A stretch of 64,000 nt of DNA from Hydractinia symbiolongicarpus. Taxonomy: Eukaryota > Cnidaria > Hydrozoa > Anthoathecata > Hydractiniidae. Of this stretch, positions 10,566 through 23,618 are shown piece after piece; position 1 is the first letter of the stretch; each line of letters begins with the position of its first letter. The stretch lies in assembly GCF_029227915.1 (NCBI RefSeq), contig NC_079881.1:3286001-3350000 (forward strand), read 5' to 3'. The translations under genes and the position numbers were made by a program. Below the pieces are notes generated by a model that saw only the letters and a list, made by a program, of their open reading frames with translations, did not search any database and was not told the DNA's origin.

Positions 10566-12054
10566 GGTCCCACAGTACAAAATGACTTATTTATCTAAAC
10601 TTTTAAATACACCGCTAACACAGCGCCCAGTGTAATCGCTGAGTTCCAGCAATCATGTCAAATTAAGAAGAATGTTTTTTCTTGGAGTCCAATCGGCTCA
10701 CTTATCACATTAATAAGGTCAAAGTCCAACATCAGTTTAATTAAGTCCCACAGTCAATCGTTTCACTGTTAAAAGCGATACAACCTAGTAATATCGGAAA
10801 AATATCACTATATACATTTTGGTACGAATTTGTGACGCAACCGTTGTAACTCAAAAGAATTGATACTGTTAGAAAGTCAACGAAATGTAGTTTTTGAAAC
10901 TGTCTCTATTTGTTCAGCGCGCCCTAATGGCTACGATTGGTCCCACAGTACAAAATGACTTATTTATATAAATTTTTAAATAAATCGCTAACACAGCGCC
11001 AGTGTAATCGCTGAGTTCCAGCAATCATATCAAACTAAGAAGAAGGTTTTTTCTTGGAGTCCAATCGGCTCACTGATCACATTTATAAGGTGAAGTCCAA
11101 AATCAGTTCAATTAAGTCCCACAGTCAATCGTTTCACTGTTAAAAGCGATGCAACCTAGTAATATCAGAAAATCATCGCTAAATACATGTTGGTACGAAT
11201 TTGTGACGCAACCGTTGTAACTCAAAAGAATTGATACTGTTAGAAAGTCAACGAAATGTAGTTTTTGAAACTGTCTCTATTTGTTCAGCGCGCCCTAATG
11301 GCTACGATTGGTCCCACAGTACAAAATGACTTTTTTATATAAATTTTTAAATAAATCGCTAACACAGCGCCAGTGTAATCGCTGAGTTCCAGCAATCATA
11401 TCAAATTAAGAAGAAGGTTTTTTCTTCGATTCCAATCGGCTCACTGATCACATTTATAAGGTCAAAGTCCAAAATCAGTTCAATTAAGTCCCACAGTCAA
11501 TCGTTTCACTGTTAAAAGCGATGCAACCTAGTAATATCAGAAAATCATCGCTAAATACATGTTGGTACGAATATGTGACGCAACCGTTGTAACTTAAAAG
11601 GATTGATACTGTTAAAAAGTCAACGAGATGTAGTTTTTGAAACTGTCTCTATTTGTTCAGCACGCCCTAACCGCTACGATTGGTCCCACATTACAAAATG
11701 ACTTATTTATATAAATTTTTAAATAAACCGCTAACACAGCGCCCAGTGTAATCGCTGAGTTCCAGCAATCATGTCAAATTAAAAAGAATGTTTTTTCTTG
11801 GAGTCCAATCGGCTCACTTATCACATTCATCAGGTCACAGTCCAAAATCAATTCAACTAAGTCCCACAGTCACTCGTTCCACTGTTAAAAACGATGCAAC
11901 CTAGTAATATCGCAAAAATATTACTAAATACATGTTTGTACGAACATGTGACGCAAATATTGTAACTCAAAGCGATTGATACTGTTAGAAAGTCATTGAA
12001 ATGTTGTTTTTGAAACTGTCTGTAATTTTTCAGCGCGCGATAACGGCTATGATT
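10566..12054 (+). repeat. Run of four related monomers (period ~372)
   Basis: Monomer starts: 10566, 10939, 11310, 11682. Units share 'cagtacaaaatgac', 'tatataaattttt' (last three, with 'cattacaaaatg' in the last) and tags of the form 'gcgccctaa..gctacg' at their ends. Adjacent units resemble each other more than distant ones, so this looks like single-monomer amplification rather than a multimer HOR. The pattern 'aatatcagaaaatcatcgc' occurs in two of them. Confidence 0.85.
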
Positions 12055-13545
12055 AGTCCCACAGTAAAAAATGACTTATTTATCTAAATTTTTAAATAAA
12101 CCGCTACCACAGCGCCCACTGTAATCGCTGAGTTACAGCAATCATTTCAAATTAAGAAGAATGTTATTTCTTGGAGTCCAATTGGCTCACTTATAACATT
12201 AATCAGCTCACAGTCCACAATCAATTCAACTAAGACCCACAGTCAATCGTTTCACTGTTAAAAGCGATACCACCTAGTAATATCGGAAAAATATCACTAA
12301 ATACATGTTGGTACAAATATGTGACGCAACCATTGTAACTCAAACGGATTGATACTGTTAGAAAGTCAATGATATGTAGTTTTTAAAACTTTCTCTATTT
12401 CTTCAACGCGCAATAACGGCTAGGATTGGTCTTACAGTAAAAAATGACTTATTTCTCTAAATTTTTGAATAAAGCGCTACCACAGCGCCCAGTGTAATTG
12501 CTGAGTTCCGGCAATCATGTCAAATTAGAAGAATGTTATTTCCTGGAGTTCAATTGCCTCACTTATAACATTTATCAGCTCACAGTCCACAATCAATTCA
12601 ACTAAGACCCACAGTCAATCTTTTCACTGGTGAAAGCGATACCACCTAGTAATATCGGAAAAACATCACTAAATACGTGTTGGTACGAATATGTGACGCA
12701 ACCATTGTAACTCAAACGGAGTGATACTGTTACAAAGTCAATAAAATGTAGTTTTTGAAACTTTCTCTATTTCTTCAGCGCGCGATAACGGCTAGGATTG
12801 GTCCCACAGTAAAAAATTACTTACTTCTCTAAATTTTTTAAAGAATGCGGTACCACAGCGCCCAGTGTAATCGCTGAGTTCCAGCAATCACGTCAAATTA
12901 AGAAGAATGTTTTTTCTTGGAGTCCAATCGGCTCACTTATCACATTGATAAGGTCAAAGTCCAACATCAGTTCAATTAAGTCCCACAGTCAATCGTTTCA
13001 CTGTTAAAAGCGATACCACCAAGTAATATCGGAAAAATATCACTAAATACATGTTGGTACAAATATGTGACGCAACCATTGTAACTCAAACGGATTGATA
13101 CTGTTAGAAAGTCAATGAAATGTAGTTTTTAAAACTTTCTCTATTTCTTCAACGCGCGATAACGGCTAGGATTGGTCTTACAGTAAAAAATGACTTATTT
13201 CTCTAAATTTTTGAATAAAGCGCTACCACAGCGCCCAGTGTAATCGCTGAGTTCCGGCAATCATGTCAAATTAGAAGAATGTTATTTCCTGGAGTTCAAT
13301 TGCCTCACTTATAACATTTATCAGCTCACAGTCCACAATCAATTCAACTAAGACCCACAGTCAATCTTTTCACTGGTGAAAGCGATACCACCTAGTAATA
13401 TCGGAAAAACTTCACTAAATACATGTTGGTACGAATATGTGACGCAACCATTGTAACTCAAACGGATTGATACTGTTACAAAGTCAATAAAATGTAGTTT
13501 TTGAAACTTTCTCTATTTCTTCAGCGCGCGATAACGGCTAGGATT
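12055..13545 (+). repeat. Four monomers with a 746 bp dimer duplication
   Basis: Monomer starts: 12055, 12428, 12800, 13174. The 12428 and 13174 units are near copies ('attggtctta', 'cactggtgaaagcg'); 12800 and the following unit at 13546 are both X type. A dimer of about 746 bp is thus repeated. The similarity fades after about 12950, where the X unit switches to 'cattgataaggtcaaag'. Confidence 0.83.
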
Positions 13546-15411
13546 GGTCCCACAGTAAAAAATTACTTACTTCTCTAAATTTTTTAAAGAATGCGGTACC
13601 ACAGCGCCCAGTGTAATCGCTGAGTTCCAGCAATCATGTCAAATTAAGAAGAATGTTTTTTCTTGGAGTCCAATCGGCTCACTTATCACATTCATCAGGT
13701 CACAGTCCAAAATCAATTACACTAAGTCCCACAGTCAATCGTTCCACTGTTAAAAGCGATGCAACCTAGTAATATCAGAAAATTATCGCTAAATACATGT
13801 TGGTACGAATATGTGACCCTACCGTTGTAACTCAAACGAACTGACACCGTTAGAGGGACAATGAAATGTAGTTTTTGAAATTATCTCTATTTCTTCAGCG
13901 CGCGCTAACGGCTAGGATTGGTCCCGTAGTAAAAAATGACTTACTTATCTAATATTTTTAAATAAAGGACTACCACAGCGCCTCGCGTAATTGCTGAGTT
14001 CCAGCATTCATATCAAATTAAGAAAAATTTTATTTCTTGGAGTCCAATCGGCTCACTTATCACATTCATCAGGTCACAGTCCAAAATCAATTCAACTAAG
14101 TCCCACAGTCAATCGTTCAACTGTTAAAAGTGATACCACCTAGTAATATCGGGAAAATATCACTAAATACATGTTGGTACGAATATGTGACGCAACCATT
14201 GTAACTCAAACGGATTGGTACTGTTAGAAAGTCAATGAAACGTTGTTTTTGAAACTCTCTCTATTTCTTCAGCGCGCGATAACGGCTAGGATTGGTCCCA
14301 CAGTAAAAAATGACTTATTTCTCTAAATTTTTAAATGAAGCGCTACCACAGCGCCCAGTTTTATCGTTGAGTTCCAGCAATCATGTCAAATTAGAGGAAT
14401 GTTTTTTCATGGAGTTCAATTCTCTCAATTATCACATTCAAAAGGTCAAAGTCCAAAATCAGTTGAATTAAATCCCACAGTCAATCGTTTCACTGTTAAA
14501 AGCGATGCAACCTAGTAATATCAGAAAATTATCGCTAAATACATGTTGGTACGAATATGTGACCCTACCGTTGTAACTCAAACGAACTGACACCGTTAGA
14601 GGGACAATGAAATGTAGTTTTTGAAATTATCTCTATTTCTTCAGCGCGCGCTAACGGCTAGGATTGGTCCCGTAGTAAAAAATGACTTACTTATCTAATT
14701 ATTTTAAATAAAGGACTACCACAGCGCCTCGCGTAATTGCTGAGTTCCAGCATTCATATCAAATTAAGAAAAATTTTATTTCTTGGAGTCCAATCGGCTC
14801 ACTTATCACATTAATCAAGTCACAGTCCAAAATCAATTCAACTAAGTCCCACAGTCAATCGTTCCACTGTTAAAAGTGATACCACCTAGTAATATCGGGA
14901 AAATATCACTAAATACATGTTGGTACGAATATGTGACGCAACCATTGTAACTCAAACGGATTGGTACTGTTAGAAAGTCAATGAAACGTTGTTTTTGAAA
15001 CTCTCTCTATTTCTTCAGCGCGCGATAACGGCTAGGATTGGTCCCACAGTAAAAAATGACTTATTTCTCTAAATTTTTAAATGAAGCGCTACCACAGCGC
15101 CCAGTTTTATTGTTGAGTTCCAGCAATCATGTCAAATTAGAGGAATGTTATTTCCTGGAGTTCAATTCTCTCAATTATCACATTCAAAAGGTCAAAGTCC
15201 AAAATCAGTTGAATTAAATCCCACAGTCAATCGTTTCACTGTTAAAAGCGATGCAACCTAGTAATATCAGAAAATTATGGCTAAATACATGTTGGTACGA
15301 ATATGTGACACAACCGTTGTAACTGAAGCGGATTGATACCGTTAGAAGATCAATGAAATGCAGTTTTTGAAACTGTCGCAACTTCTTCAGTGCGCGATAA
15401 CGGCTAGGATT
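13546..15411 (+). repeat. X-P-Q-P-Q block, copy 1
   Basis: Monomer starts: 13546 (X), 13920 (P), 14294 (Q), 14666 (P), 15040 (Q). It matches 16906-18771 unit for unit at a constant offset of 3,360 bp. The shared private variant 'gttttttcatggag' in the Q units at 14294 and 17654 supports common descent. Single-base differences exist, for example 'taattattttaaat' near 14697. Confidence 0.9.
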
Positions 15412-16905
15412 GGTCCCACAGTAAAAAATGACTTACTTATCTAATATTTTTAAATAAAGGACTACCACAGCGCCTCGCGTAATTGCTGAGTTCCAGCATT
15501 CATATCAAATTAAGAAAAATGTTTTTTCTTGGAGTCCAATCGGCTCACTTATCACATTCATCAGGTCACAGTCCAAAATCAGTTGAATTAAATCCCACAG
15601 TCAATCGTTTCACTGTTAAAAGCGATGCAACCTAGTAATATCAGAAAATTATGGCTAAATACATGTTGGTACGAATATGTGACGCAACCATTGTAACTCA
15701 AACGGATTGGTACTGTTAGAAAGTCAATGAAACGTTGTTTTTGAAACTCTCTCTATTTCTTCAGCGCGCGATAACGGCTAGGATTGGTCGCACAGTAAAA
15801 AATGACTTATTTCTCTAAATTTTTAAATGAAGCGCTACCACAGCGCCCAGTTTTATCGTTGAGTTCCAGCAATCATGTCAAATTAGAGGAATGTTATTTC
15901 CTGGAGTTCAATTCTCTCAATTATCACATTCAAAAGGTCAAAGTCCAAAATCAGTTGAATTAAATCCCACAGTCAATCGTTTCACTGTTAAAAGCGATGC
16001 AACCTAGTAATATCAGAAAATTATGGCTAAATACATGTTGGTACGAATATGTGACACAACCGTTGTAACTGAAGCGGATTGATACCGTTAGAAGATCAAT
16101 GAAATGCAGTTTTTGAAACTGTCGCAACTTCTTCAGTGCGCGATAACGGCTAGGATTGGTCCCACAGTAAAAAATGACTTACTTATCTAATATTTTTAAA
16201 TAAAGGACTACCACAGCGCCTCGCGTAATTGCTGAGTTCCAGCATTCATATCAAATTAAGAAAAATGTTTTTTCTTGGAGTCCAATCGGCTCACTTATCA
16301 CATTCATCAGGTCACAGTCCAAAATCAGTTGAATTAAATCCCACAGTCAATTGTTTAACTGTTAAAAGCGATGCAACCTAGTAATATCAGAAAATTATGG
16401 CTAAATACATGTTGGTACGAATATGTGACGCAACCATTGTAACTCAAACGGATTGGTACTGTTAGAAAGTCAATGAAACGTTGTTTTTGAAACTTTCTCT
16501 ATTTCTTCACCGCGCGATAACGGCTAGGATTGGTCCCACAGTAAAAAATTACTTACTTCTCTAAATTTTTTAAAGAATGCGGTACCACAGCGCCCAGTGT
16601 AATCGCTGAGTTCCAGCAATCATGTCAAATTAAGAAGAATGTTTTTTCTTGGAGTCCAATCGGCTCACTTATCACATTCATCAGGTCACAGTCCAAAATC
16701 AATTACACTAAGTCCCACAGTCAATCGTTCCACTGTTAAAAGCGATGCAACCTAGTAATATCAGAAAATTATCGCTAAATACATGTTGGTACGAATATGT
16801 GACCCTACCGTTGTAACTCAAACGAACTGACACCGTTAGAGGGACAATGAAATGTAGTTTTTGAAACTTTCTCTATTTCTTCAGCGCGCGATAACGGCTA
16901 GGATT
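15412..16905 (+). repeat. P-variant/Q and P-variant/X pairs
   Basis: Monomer starts: 15412 (P variant), 15786 (Q with 'ggtcgcac'), 16158 (P variant), 16532 (X). The P variants join a P 5' half ('aaaggactacc') to a Q-like middle ('cagttgaattaaatccc') and a P tail, so they are chimeric. The 16532 unit changes near 16860 from a Q-like tail to 'gaaactttctctatttc'. Confidence 0.87.
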
Positions 16906-18771
16906 GGTCCCACAGTAAAAAATTACTTACTTCTCTAACTTTTTTAAAGAATGCGGTACCACAGCGCCCAGTGTAATCGCTGAGTTCCAGCAATCATGTC
17001 AAATTAAGAAGAATGTTTTTTCTTGGAGTCCAATCGGCTCACTTATCACATTCATCAGGTCACAGTCAAAAATCAATTACACTAAGTCCCACAGTCAATC
17101 GTTCCACTGTTAAAAGCGATGCAACCTAGTAATATCAGAAAATTATCGCTAAATACATGTTGGTACGAATATGTGACCCTACCGTTGTAACTCAAACGAA
17201 CTGACACCGTTAGAGGGACAATGAAATGTAGTTTTTGAAATTATCTCTATTTCTTCAGCGCGCGCTAACGGCTAGGATTGGTCCCGTAGTAAAAAATGAC
17301 TTACTTATCTAATATTTTTAAATAAAGGACTACCACAGCGCCTCGCGTAATTGCTGAGTTCCAGCATTCATATCAAATTAAGAAAAATTTTATTTCTTGG
17401 AGTCCAATCGGCTCACTTATCACATTCATCAGGTCACAGTCCAAAATCAATTCAACTAAGTCCCACAGTCAATCGTTCAACTGTTAAAAGTGATACCACC
17501 TAGTAATATCGGGAAAATATCACTAAATACATGTTGGTACGAATATGTGACGCAACCATTGTAACTCAAACGGATTGGTACTGTTAGAAAGTCAATGAAA
17601 CGTTGTTTTTGAAACTCTCTCTATTTCTTCAGCGCGCGATAACGGCTAGGATTGGTCCCACAGTAAAAAATGACTTATTTCTCTAAATTTTTAAATGAAG
17701 CGCTACCACAGCGCCCAGTTTTATCGTTGAGTTCCAGCAATCATGTCAAATTAGAGGAATGTTTTTTCATGGAGTTCAATTCTCTCAATTATCACATTCA
17801 AAAGGTCAAAGTCCAAAATCAGTTGAATTAAATCCCACAGTCAATCGTTTCACTGTTAAAAGCGATGCAACCTATTAATATCAGAAAATTATCGCTAAAT
17901 ACATGTTGGTACGAATATGTGACCCTACCGTTGTAACTCAAACGAACTGACACCGTTAGAGGGACAATGAAATGTAGTTTTTGAAATTATCTCTATTTCT
18001 TCAGCGCGCGCTAACGGCTAGGATTGGTCCCGTAGTAAAAAATGACTTACTTATCTAATATTTTTAAATAAAGGACTACCACAGCGCCTCGCGTAATTGC
18101 TGAGTTCCAGCATTCATATCAAATTAAGAAAAATTTTATTTCTTGGAGTCCAATCGGCTCACTTATCACATTCATCAGGTCACAGTCCAAAATCAATTCA
18201 ACTAAGTCCCACAGTCAATCGTTCCACTGTTAAAAGTGATACCACCTAGTAATATCGGGAAAATATCACTAAATACATGTTGGTACGAATATGTGACGCA
18301 ACCATTGTAACTCAAACGGATTGGTACTGTTAGAAAGTCAATGAAACGTTGTTTTTGAAACTCTCTCTATTTCTTCAGCGCACGATAACGGCTAGGATTG
18401 GTCCCACAGTAAAAAATGACTTATTTCTCTAAATTTTTAAATGAAGCGCTACCACAGCGCCCAGTTTTATCGTTGAGTTCCAGCAATCATGTCAAATTAG
18501 AGGAATGTTATTTCCTGGAGTTCAATTCTCTCAATTATCACATTCAAAAGGTCAAAGTCCAAAATCAGTTGAATTAAATCCCACAGTCAATCGTTTCACT
18601 GTTAAAAGCGATGCAACCTAGTAATATCAGAAAATTATGGCTAAATACATGTTGGTACGAATATGTGACACAACCGTTGTAACTGAAGCGGATTGATACC
18701 GTTAGAAGATCAATGAAATGCAGTTTTTGAAACTGTCGCAACTTCTTCAGTGCGCGATAACGGCTAGGATT
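16906..18771 (+). repeat. X-P-Q-P-Q block, copy 2
   Basis: Monomer starts: 16906 (X), 17280 (P), 17654 (Q), 18026 (P), 18400 (Q). It is the second copy of 13546-15411. Similarity starts near 16850 and ends near 18790, where the sequence continues into the copy of the window's left end. A tag change 'cagcgcacgataacgg' occurs near 18378. Confidence 0.9.
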
Positions 18772-19516
18772 GGTCCCACAGTAAAAAATGACTTATTTAT
18801 ATAAATTTTTAAATAAATCGCTAACACAGCGCCAGTGTAATCGCTGAGTTCCAGCAATCATATCAAATTAAGAAGAATGTTTTTTCTGGGAGTCCAATCG
18901 GCTCACTGATCACATTCATAAGGTCACAGTCTAAAATCAATTCAACTAAGTCCCACAGTCATTTGTTTTACTGTTAAAAGCGATACAACCTAGTAATATC
19001 GGAAAAATATCACTATATACATTTTGGTACGAATTTGTGACGCAACCGTTGTAACTCAAACGGATTGGTACTGTTAGAAAGTCAATGAAATGTAGTTTTT
19101 GAAACTGTCTCTATTTCTTCAGCGCGCGATAACGGCTAGGATTGGTCCCACAGTAAAAAATGACTTATTTATCTAAATTTTTAAATACACTGCTAACACA
19201 GCGCCCAGTGTAATCGCTGAGTTTCAGCAATCATGTCAAATTAAGAAGAATGTTTTTTCTTGGAGTCCAATTAGCTCACTTATCACATTAATAGGGTCAA
19301 AGCCCACAATCAGTTCAATTAAGTCGCACAGTCAATCGTTTCACTGTTAAAAGAGATACCACCTAGTAATATCAGAAAATTATGGCTAAATACATGTTGG
19401 TAGGAATATGTGACACAGCCGTTGTAACTCAAACGGACTGACACCGTTAGAAAGACAATGAAATGTAGTTATCGAAATGGTCTATATTCCTTCAGCGCGC
19501 GCTAACGGCTAAGGTT
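18772..19516 (+). repeat. Two lead monomers, second copy (18772, 19144)
   Basis: This is the counterpart of 226-970. The first unit differs from its partner in the stretch after 'gtaactcaaa' near 19057-19070 ('cggattggta' instead of 'agaattgata'), which looks like a short conversion tract from a P unit. The second unit has 'ccaattagctc' where copy 1 has 'ccaattggctc'. Confidence 0.93.
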
Positions 19517-21752
19517 GGTCCCGCAGTAAAAAATGACTTATTTCTCTAAATTTTTAAATGGAGCGCTACCACAGCGCCCAGTGTCATCGCTGTGTTCCGG
19601 CAATCATGTCAAATTAGAAGAATGTTATTTCCTGGAGTTCAATTGTCTCATTAATCACATTCATAAGGTCAAAACACAAAATCAGTTTAATTAATTCCCA
19701 CAGTCAATCGATTCACTGTTAAGAGCGATGCAACCTAGTAATATCAGAAAAATATCGCTAAATACATGTTGGTACGAATATGTGACGCAACCGTTGTAAC
19801 TTAAAAGGTTTTATACTGTTAGAAAGTCAAAGAAATGTAGTTTTTGAAACTGTCTCTAAATCTTCAGCGCCCCCTAACGGCTCAGATTGGTCCCGCAGTA
19901 AAAAATGACTTATTTCTCTAAATTTTTAAATGGAGCGCTACCACAGCGCCCAGTGTAATCGCTGAGTTCCGGCAATCATTTCAAATTAAGAAGAATGTTA
20001 TTTCTTGGAGTCCAATTGGCTCACTTATAACATTTATCAGCTCACAGACCACAATCAATTCAACTAAGACCCACAGTCAATCGTTTCACTGTTAAAAGCG
20101 ATACCACCTAGTAATATCGGAAAAATATCACTAAATACATGTTGGTACAAATATATGACGCAACCATTGTAACTCAAACGGATTGATACTGTTAGAAAGT
20201 CAATGAAATGTAGTTTTTAAAACTTTCTCTATTTCTTCAACGCGCGATAACAGCTAGGATTGGTCTTACAGTAAAAAATGAGTTATTTCTCTAAATTTTT
20301 GAATAAAGCGCTACCACAGCGCCCAGTGTAATCGCTGAGTTCCGGCAATCATGTCAAATTAGAAGAATGTTATTTTCTGGAGTTCAATTATCTCAAATAT
20401 CACATTCATGAGGTCAAAATACAAAATCAGTTCAATTAAGTCCCACAGTCAATCGATTCACTGTTAAGAGCGATGCAACCTAGTAATATCAGAAAAATAT
20501 CGCTAAATACATGTTGGTACGAATATGTGACGCAACCGTTGTAACTCAAAAGGATTGATACTGTTAGAAAATCAATGAAATGTAGTTTTTGAAACTGTCT
20601 CTAAATCTTCAGCGCACACTAACGGCTCACATTGGTCCCACAGTAAAAAATGACTTATCTATCTAAATTTTTAAATAAAGCGCTACCACAGCGCCCAGTG
20701 TAATCGCTGAGTTTCAGCAATCATTTTAAATTAAGAAGATTGTTATCTCTTGGAGTCCAATTGGCTCACTTACCACATTAATCAGGTCACAGTCCAAAAT
20801 CAATTCAATTAAGACCCATAGTAAATCGTTTAAATGTTAAAAGCGATACCAGATAGTAATATCGGAAAAATATCACTAAACACATGTTGGTACGAATATG
20901 TGACGCAACCATTGTAACTCAAACGGATTGATAGTGTTAGAACGTCAATGAAATGTAGTTTTTGAAACTTTCCCTATTTCTTCAGCGCGCGATAACGGCT
21001 AGGACTGGTCCCACAGTAAAGAATGACTTATTTTTTAAAATTTTAAATACACCGCTAACACAGCGCCCAGTGTAATCGCTAAGTTTGAAACAATCATGTC
21101 AAAATAAGAAGAATGTTTTTTTCTTGGAGTCCAATTGGCTCACTTATCACATTAATAGGGTCAAAGCCCACAATCTTATCAACTAAGACCCACAGTCAAT
21201 CGTTTCACTGTTAAAAGCGATACCACCTAGTAATATCGGAAAAATATCACTAAATACATGTTGGTACAAATATGTGACGCAACCATTGTAACTCAAACGG
21301 ATTGATACTGTTAGAAAGTCAATGAAATGTAGTTTTTAAAACTTTCTCTATTTCTTCAACGCGCGATAACGGCTAGGATTGGTCTTACAGTAAAAAATGA
21401 CTTATTTCTCTAAATTTTTGAATAAAGCGCTACCACAGCGCCCAGTGTAATCGCTGAGTTCCGGCAATCATGTCAAATTAGAAGAATGTTATTTCCTGGA
21501 GTTCAATTGCCTCACTTATAACATTTATCAGCTCACAGTCCACAATCAATTCAACTAAGACCCACAGTCAATCTTTTCACTGGTGAAAGCGATACCACCT
21601 AGTAATATCGGAAAAACTTCACTAAATACATGTTGGTACGAATATGTGACGCAACCATTGTAACTCAAACGGATTGATACTGTTACAAAGTCAATAAAAT
21701 GTAGTTTTTGAAACTTTCTCTATTTCTTCAGCGCGCGATAACGGCTAGGATT
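19517..21752 (+). repeat. Six-monomer block, copy 3
   Basis: Monomer starts: 19517, 19889, 20262, 20634, 21007, 21381. It is the closest relative of the 971-3205 block; both share 'gtgtcatcgctgtg' in the first unit and 'gcgcacactaacgg' in the third unit's tail. Confidence 0.93.
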
Positions 21753-23618
21753 GGTCCCACAGTAAAAAATGACTTATTTATCTAATATTTTTAAATAAAG
21801 GACTACCACAGCGCCTCGCGTAATTGCTGAGTTCCAGCATTCATATCAAATTAAGAAAAATTTTATTTCTTGGAGTCCAATCGGCTCACTTATCACATTC
21901 ATCAGGTCACAGTCCAAAATCAATTCAACTAAGTCCCACAGTCAATCGTTCAACTGTTAAAAGTGATACCACCTAGTAATATCGGGAAAATATCACTAAA
22001 TACATGTTGGTACGAATATGTGACGCAACCATTGTAACTCAAACGGATTGGTACTGTTAGAAAGTCAATGAAACGTTGTTTTTGAAACTCTCTCTATTTC
22101 TTCAGCGCGCGATAACGGCTAGGATTGGTCCCACAGTAAAAAATGACTTATTTCTCTAAATTTTTAAATGAAGCGCTACCACAGCGCCCAGTTTTATCGT
22201 TGAGTTCCAGCAATCATGTCAAATTAGAGGAATGTTATTTCATGGAGTTCAATTCTCTCAATTATCACATTCAAAAGGTCAAAGTCCAAAATCAGTTGAA
22301 TTAAATCCCACAGTCAATCGTTTCACTGTTAAAAGCGATGCAACCTAGTAATATCAGAAAATTATCGCTAAATACATGTTGGTACGAATATGTGACCCTA
22401 CCGTTGTAACTCAAACGAACTGACACCGTTAGAGGGACAATGAAATGTAGTTTTTGAAATTATCTCTATTTCTTCAGCGCGCGCTAACGGCTAGGATTGG
22501 TCCCACAGTAAAAAATGACTTATTTCTCTAAATTTTTAAATGAAGCGCTACCACAGCGCCCAGTTTTATCGTTGAGTTCCAGCAATCATGTCAAATTAGA
22601 GGAATGTTATTTCCTGGAGTTCAATTCTCTCAATTATCACATTCAAAAGGTCAAAGTCCAAAATCAGTTGAATTAAATCCCACAGTCAATCGTTTCACTG
22701 TTAAAAGCGATGCAACCTAGTAATATCAGAAAATTATGGCTAAATACATGTTGGTACGAATATGTGACACAACCGTTGTAACTGAAGCGGATTGATACCG
22801 TTAGAAGATCAATGAAATGCAGTTTTTGAAACTGTCGCAACTTCTTCAGTGCGCGATAACGGCTAGGATTGGTCCCACAGTAAAAAATGACTTACTTATC
22901 TAATATTTTTAAATAAAGGACTACCACAGCGCCTCGCGTAATTGCTGAGTTCCAGCATTCATATCAAATTAAGAAAAATGTTTTTTCTTGGAGTCCAATC
23001 GGCTCACTTATCACATTCATCAGGTCACAGTCCAAAATCAGTTGAATTAAATCCCACAGTCAATCGTTTCACTGTTAAAAGCGATGCAACCTAGTAATAT
23101 CAGAAAATTATGGCTAAATACATGTTGGTACGAATATGTGACGCAACCATTGTAACTCAAACGGATTGGTACTGTTAGAAAGTCAATGAAACGTTGTTTT
23201 TGAAACTTTCTGTATTTCTTCACCGCGCGATAACGGCTAGGATTGGTCCCACAGTAAAAAATTACTTACTTCTCTAAATTTTTTAAAGAATGCGGTACCA
23301 CAGCGCCCAGTGTAATCGCTGAGTTCCAGCAATCATGTCAAATTAAGAAGAATGTTTTTTCTTGGAGTCCAATCGGCTCACTTATCACATTCATCAGGTC
23401 ACAGTCCAAAATCAATTACACTAAGTCCCACAGTCAATCGTTCCACTGTTAAAAGCGATGCAACCTAGTAATATCAGAAAATTATCGCTAAATACATGTT
23501 GGTACGAATATGTGACCCTACCGTTGTAACTCAAACGAACTGACACCGTTAGAGGGACAATGAAATGTAGTTTTTGAAATTATCTCTATTTCTTCAGCGC
23601 GCGCTAACGGCTAGGATT
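21753..23618 (+). repeat. P/Q region with one monomer missing
   Basis: Monomer starts: 21753 (P), 22127 (Q), 22499 (Q), 22871 (P variant), 23245 (X). Two Q units are adjacent at 22127-22870, breaking the P/Q alternation. Compared with 3206-5446, the P unit equivalent to 3953 has been removed by a precise 374 bp deletion, as expected from unequal crossover between neighbouring units. Confidence 0.9.
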
